Assembly (NCBI GenBank): GCA_000444245.1
Contig: ATSW01005596.1
Span: 1 to 20,577, forward strand
DNA length: 20,577 nucleotides
Direction of reading: 5' to 3'
DNA from: Botryllus schlosseri
Lineage: Eukaryota; Chordata; Ascidiacea; Stolidobranchia; Styelidae
In this document: one piece after another, positions 12,301 through 18,300 of the stretch
Layout: every line of letters starts with the position of its first letter
Position numbering within the stretch: position 1 is the stretch's first letter
Program-made: the position numbers and the translations under genes
The notes under the pieces: generated by a model
What the model was told of the DNA's origin: nothing
Databases searched by the model: none
What the model saw: the letters and a program-made list of their open reading frames with translations, nothing else

Positions 12301-15300
12301 AATTGAGCAACTGGTGGAGAATTTAAAATAACATTGCATATCAATAATCGTATCACAAAACATGACGTCACCGGCATGAAAATTCGACTTTATATACGGC
12401 GAACATATGGCAGACAAACACGGTTTCCTCTAAGCTGCGCGCGTGCGTCGTTACGCACTGTTGTCCAAGGGATCGCGTAGTGAGTTGGTGAGTGCGCGCA
12501 GACTCGTGAAAAATTAGAGGACACGTTGCAGACAATTATTCGATAGTATATTGAAGTTCTGCACCTCCAAGAATGTCTTCAAGTTCAAAAATTAAAGTAT
12601 TTTATAGTCTTGAAAAGTAGATGAATTTAAAAGGATGACATGTACTGTACAGTGTATTGACATATGCAATGTCTTATTCAATTGGATATTGAAGTTCCAT
12701 ACCGGCAAGAAGATCTTAAAATATCTATGTGCGATGACTTGTCTGTTTTTTGCCTGCCCTAGCATTCCCAATATGGTGTGCTCAAGCTTGTGTTGTTCAA
12801 ACTACACAAATACGAATCGGTGTCACATATCAGTCAACACAGAACACAACTCACCCGTTCCCAAAGCAGGAATTGCTATGGAAGACAAATTCATGGCGTC
12901 CGCCTGCTTCAATAGATTGATGATCTTTTTTTGCAAATCTTTTTCGTCTCTCGGAGTCACCAAATGCAATATATGTCTGCAACGAAGGTTTCCGCCAGAG
13001 GTGACAGCGATGTCGCCACTCGCGTTTTGTAATTCAGCCTGGATTCCGGATCCGCCCTTACGGAGTATTACAGTGGATATCATGCCTGTAAAAGAGAAGG
13101 GAATACTGTTAGACTACATCCTGATCAGAAATGAGGTAATTGTTAAGATAAGCCGAAACTGCTTAGGTAGAACTGGAAAGCTCAAATTACATAATAGTTA
13201 TCTCAAACCAGACAAATTTTCAGCATGAGAACACCATATTGGCAATGCCAGGGTGTGCAAATGAAACGGGCAAATCATCAAATACATAATATAGATATTT
13301 GAAGAGACTCTTGGAGGTGCAGAACCTTAATCCACACAATTGAATAATATATTCATATTGAAATAAACCCGAATATTTCCGGCTGACACTCATCAGGGGT
13401 AATCGTCAGTAACTAGTAGAGAATTCAAATCAGTTCTGTTGGCACAAACTAGGTTGACGGATTTTGATAAAAGTTGAAATGAAAGAATGAACTGCCGTCA
13501 CCAATGCTTGCCAATGCAATCTCCTCGAAAAAAATATTAGAATGATATACAGAAGTATTAAGACTTCCTGATGAAGTGGAACTATTCTGAAAAAAGAGGG
13601 TAAGTTAACCAAGTCTGCCGATTTTTTCAGATGAATTGAAGTGAAAGTTCGTCATTATTGACTAACTCTGACAAAAACTAGGATATTATGTCAACCCACA
13701 TTACATCTACATCCTGACCTTGTGTCAAATCAAACTTTGAGTTGGTGCTGTTCACAATCGCATCAGTTTGCTGCTGTGTGATGTCACCTTGCAGTACAGA
13801 AACAGACAACGGCCCGTACGTAGCACCAGTTGAGAAACCCGAACTCGGACGGGGCGTTCCGTTAAATTCCGTTTGAAATGCCTGGAAGAGTGTGACATAT
13901 GAATTAATATTGATGTTTGCATTACTGACTAGTGAATATTCTGATAACTAGGGCGAATTTTTTTTTGACAAAAAAACGGAGGATTTTGACGTAAAAAATC
14001 AACATTTTGACATTTTTGACCTTAAAAACTTAATTTTGACCAAATTTTGACCTAAGGTACATGCAAATTAGGTGTTTTCCAACATAGCGTAAGAATTGTA
14101 CTACTCATCATTATTTCTGGTTGGAACTGTCTGTCAGAACTAAATAGTTTGGAGTGAAAAAACTTTAATGGCTCAAAAACTGACAAATTTTTACGTGAAA
14201 AACATTATTTTAATGAAATCTGGCCGTATTCCAGTATAGTTACATCACGTATTATGGTAGAAATAATTAAAAGTTGTGGTAGTATAACGAAAGATACTTT
14301 CCTACATTCTTGGGTAGAAAGTGTCTGTCCCTACTAAGTAGCTTGAAGAATGGAGAAAGAACCTTCAACAGCAGCAGCTGTTGGCTGACAAAATAGAAGT
14401 TGTGCGTACACTGCTGGTGACACACCGTGTTGCTGACAATGGTGTCTACATCACAATTTTTCATCATGCGCTTCTTGATATAAAAACCATGCAATGCCCA
14501 CGCAGTCTTGCTTCAGTTGGGATATTGCGGTACGTTAAGCATAACACCATGTCAACCTATTTGTTTTATTTGAATGTTTATGATTCACAATGAGCAGAGA
14601 ATGGGCCGTCTACAACGGTAGGCCTATGAAGTAGGCTACAAGATGTAAAATGTCAAATGATAAGTCCATCGACAGTGCAAAATCTACGATACAAACGAAA
14701 TTCCGGTTGCAACATTTTTTGACTAGTCAAAAAAAAATCGCCCTACTGATAACAATATATCTAGTCAATTAATGAATACAAACGTATCGGTTTTCAATAT
14801 TAGTTGGGCATACAATTTTAAAATAAAAAGAGGTAGCAACAGCCATGAAAATTTACTAGTACTTGTGGTGAAAGAAGAAAAGTTACTAATCAGATAAAAA
14901 TACGGAATTCATAGTTACTTCAGATGTTTTATTCAAAATTGCATTCCGTTACTCAAATTATAAGCAAGAAAAAAAGAATTGATAAAACCAATTGAAAATT
15001 GCAGTAAGAAATACGCAGAAACATATGCAGGCAATCAATGGAGTCAGACGCAGAATACATTGTCTAATGTACGGATGGTATTACATATACACTAAGAGTC
15101 ATACAATGTCAGATCGTACGTAGACAAACGAACTTGCTGCATGGCGTTATATCTTATTAAAATTACCTGTGAAATCTTATTTAACTTGTACAGTACACCT
15201 AAACGAGCTTGTAGCTAATGATGACATTGCTAATTCTAACGGCATTCCTAGGAATTGAAACATCACTTACAGCTGACACGTTTGGATTGGAGGGGTGCAA

Positions 15301-18300
15301 CACGATGGTTACTTGAAGGTTATTGGCTGCATGTTTCTGGATTTCTTGCCTCATCCATCTCGCGACTTTATCCGGTGGGTGTCTGAATCCTCCCGTGCCA
15401 ATGGCGGGGAAAGCTATCGAACTGGAAAAATATATTATCCTGATTCAAAGATTGTTTGTAATTTTGTGTTGCCGGATATATTTTAGAAATGCCAATATAG
15501 CAGGTTGTTATGACTCGAGTTGCAATTTCTCATTGACTAAACATGACTCAAACCATTTCCTAAAAATGGAAATGACTCGACTTGTACTCGAGTCATTATG
15601 CATGACTCGACCAAGTCATATGACTCGACATATTCTATAAGACTTTTTCAAGTCTCGTATATCTGGACCAGTAATTGGAAAATAGGCCAAGAAACTGTCT
15701 TTTATCTGCTTGAATAAGCATCTTTTGAGTGGGAAAAATAAACACCATGACTCGGTGGTGAATTGAAAATGACTCTACTCGACTCGAGTCAAAACCACAG
15801 AAGTCAAATTGACTTGTGACTCTGAACATTGTGACTTGGTTACAACTTAGCCTTTTTATGCTATCTTCTATCACGATTCAGTACATACGTCTTTATGTAC
15901 AATGCACATGTTTTACGGAAGTGGTTCCTAAACTTTTTAGACCGCGACCCAATCTGAGTTTAATCAATATCTAGCGACCCAAGCCTCAAACTTCGGAATA
16001 AATGCAGGATTATTGGTATAGCATGCTACGTTTCTACATATGTACAAGACAGTATGAATGTACAAGAAATTATGAAATAAAGAAGGTGCAGACAACCAGT
16101 TGTACACCACACAGTTCCATGAAACATGCTCGACACAAACGATTTAAAATTTGGGCGTATTATTGTTCTCTGCGGATCGCAATTTTACTGTGCCACCAAT
16201 GAGTTATTTGTTGCAAGAAATTCAGCAAATATTTTGTAGTTATTATAATATCGTTTTGCTGCAGTCGCAACCCATGTTTGCGACGCGATCCATACTTTAA
16301 AAACCCTTGTTCTAGTTCAGGGGTACCCAAACTGTGGTAGGTGAGTCACAATCTTCACAATCTTGTGGTGTCTTGAATCGATCAAAACGTTAATGAACTC
16401 AACTCAAAGCATGCACAGTTTCTAAACAGGGCACACGCACCCTACCGCACGGATGGTATGCGCACCCTACCTGTAATTTCCTCGCGCTGCAAGCTGCAAA
16501 GATTGTTGCACAACACTTTTGATGCCTGTTTTCGAATTTGGTGCGCACGTTCCGATGAGCCCGTGGAAAATTTCATTGCAAGCCAGCGATCCAGGACAAG
16601 TAGAGAACACATCTCCCATATTATGCATTCCATGATGTCGGGCACACTCATTCTGCAAGTCAAGTAACTCATTTATGTGACTCGGTAGCCAATTAGACTA
16701 ATTAGAGCGAAATATACTTCTAATTAAATTTTTGAAATGTTTATTTGCTCCCATTTTCATTCAAATCTAATATCTGGTTATCCCGAGAATGCTGGAGTAG
16801 AGCGGTGTAGAGAAAAACGAACCCAGCTTGGCGTGCGAAGATTTGCTATTCTCGTTCTATGGCAATGAACTCTGACTTGATATGAAAAGCACTTGATTTT
16901 TGCTGCAGTTATGTCTGATTCAGAAATTAATTCAGTTCCCAAGATTTTGTGAATTCAATAATTCCAATTCCAATCAATATTTCCTCTAATTTTTCACGAG
17001 TCTGCGCGCACTCACCGACTCAGTGCGCGGTCCCTTGGACAACAGTGCGTAACGACTAAAAAAAGGTCGTCACTTCGGCTTTTTTGTGCGCAGCTTAGAT
17101 TTTCTGCGCGCAGATACCGTGTCAGCGCTCCACAATTGCACACGCGTACACCGCACAGCTTAGAGGTAACATTGATTCCAATCTAATTTGGTAAAGCTGT
17201 AACTCTTGTTGCTGTCCAACTCTACAGCCTCCTGCTCGCATAAAGTTACCAAGATAGTGGCAAGAATCTTTGTACCAGTGTGAACAGCAAACACAGATTC
17301 TAACTTACATTCAATGTCACTATTACAAAACGATATTATACTTGAAACCCCTTCGTTCCACACAACAGTAGATGAATAGATTGTTAATTCAAGTAATCAT
17401 TCTCACCACAACACGCGCTCCTGCGGCAGACGCAACAGCCTGGGCAATGGCAGAGCCCCGACTCATTTGCTGGACATGATTCGGAGCCATGATATTCACT
17501 ATGACGTTCACCTGCGAAAAGCAAAATCAAACTTGGATGGAAGTTTTGCAGTTGACGGAATGATATCGAAGTCAACTCTTCACTCAGCAGCATGTTGGCA
17601 CCAGGGTTTGTCAAAACCATACCCAGTGCAGTAGGGTTGTTCAAAAATAATTCTTTTATTCTAAATCTTACTGGCTGTTTGATAAAATTGTTAGGTTGGT
17701 TAAATGAACAGTGCCCACAAAATTTGACTCAATTACGACCTGTAGAAGTGTAGCTATTCAAGTCAGAAACTTTTTAATTTTATATTTCTTGGACGGTTTG
17801 GAAAACTCAGTGGTTCCCAAGCTTTTTCGACTCATCGCTCTCTTATCAAGCTCAACACAAAATTTCAGACCCCATATTTACGGATCCAAAAATAGAGGAC
17901 ATATAAACGGGACATTTATCACCCAACTCTGATCGCTGGTGACTAAAAAAATATTTCTTTGTCTACTTTCCATCGAGATGTTTTTTTTGCGTCACATGCA
18001 GAATAAGCCGTCTTCACGTGCATATTATGGGCGCGTTCATTGAATATATTTCACTGGGCGTCCTAATATTTTCCCCCCTATATTATTTTCGACCCCTTGT
18101 TTCTCGAAATCGCACACTGGTGGTCGATATCGCCCACATTGGGAACCATTGGTTCAACTAATGTGCGTTTCATGCGATACATGCCATTTACTGCAGCATA
18201 GCACAGCTACAAATGATCTTCCGCTTAATTCGACCAATAGAGCCGACTGCATGCCCCAAACTAGAATAGGGTACTAGGTCTAGGTAGAATGACTGTAGAA

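Noticed and set aside
12635-13228. 197-codon plus-strand open frame
   Set aside because: It lies antisense to macrodomain exon 7, which has clear motifs and splice sites; the frame is a shadow.
13372-13420. Hammerhead ribozyme in the dispersed repeat (reverse strand CTGATGA...GAAA with ACCC/GGGT flanks)
   Set aside because: The core words occur at plausible spacing and a 4-bp stem I can form, but no stem II can be drawn in copies A, B or E. I treat the match as chance.
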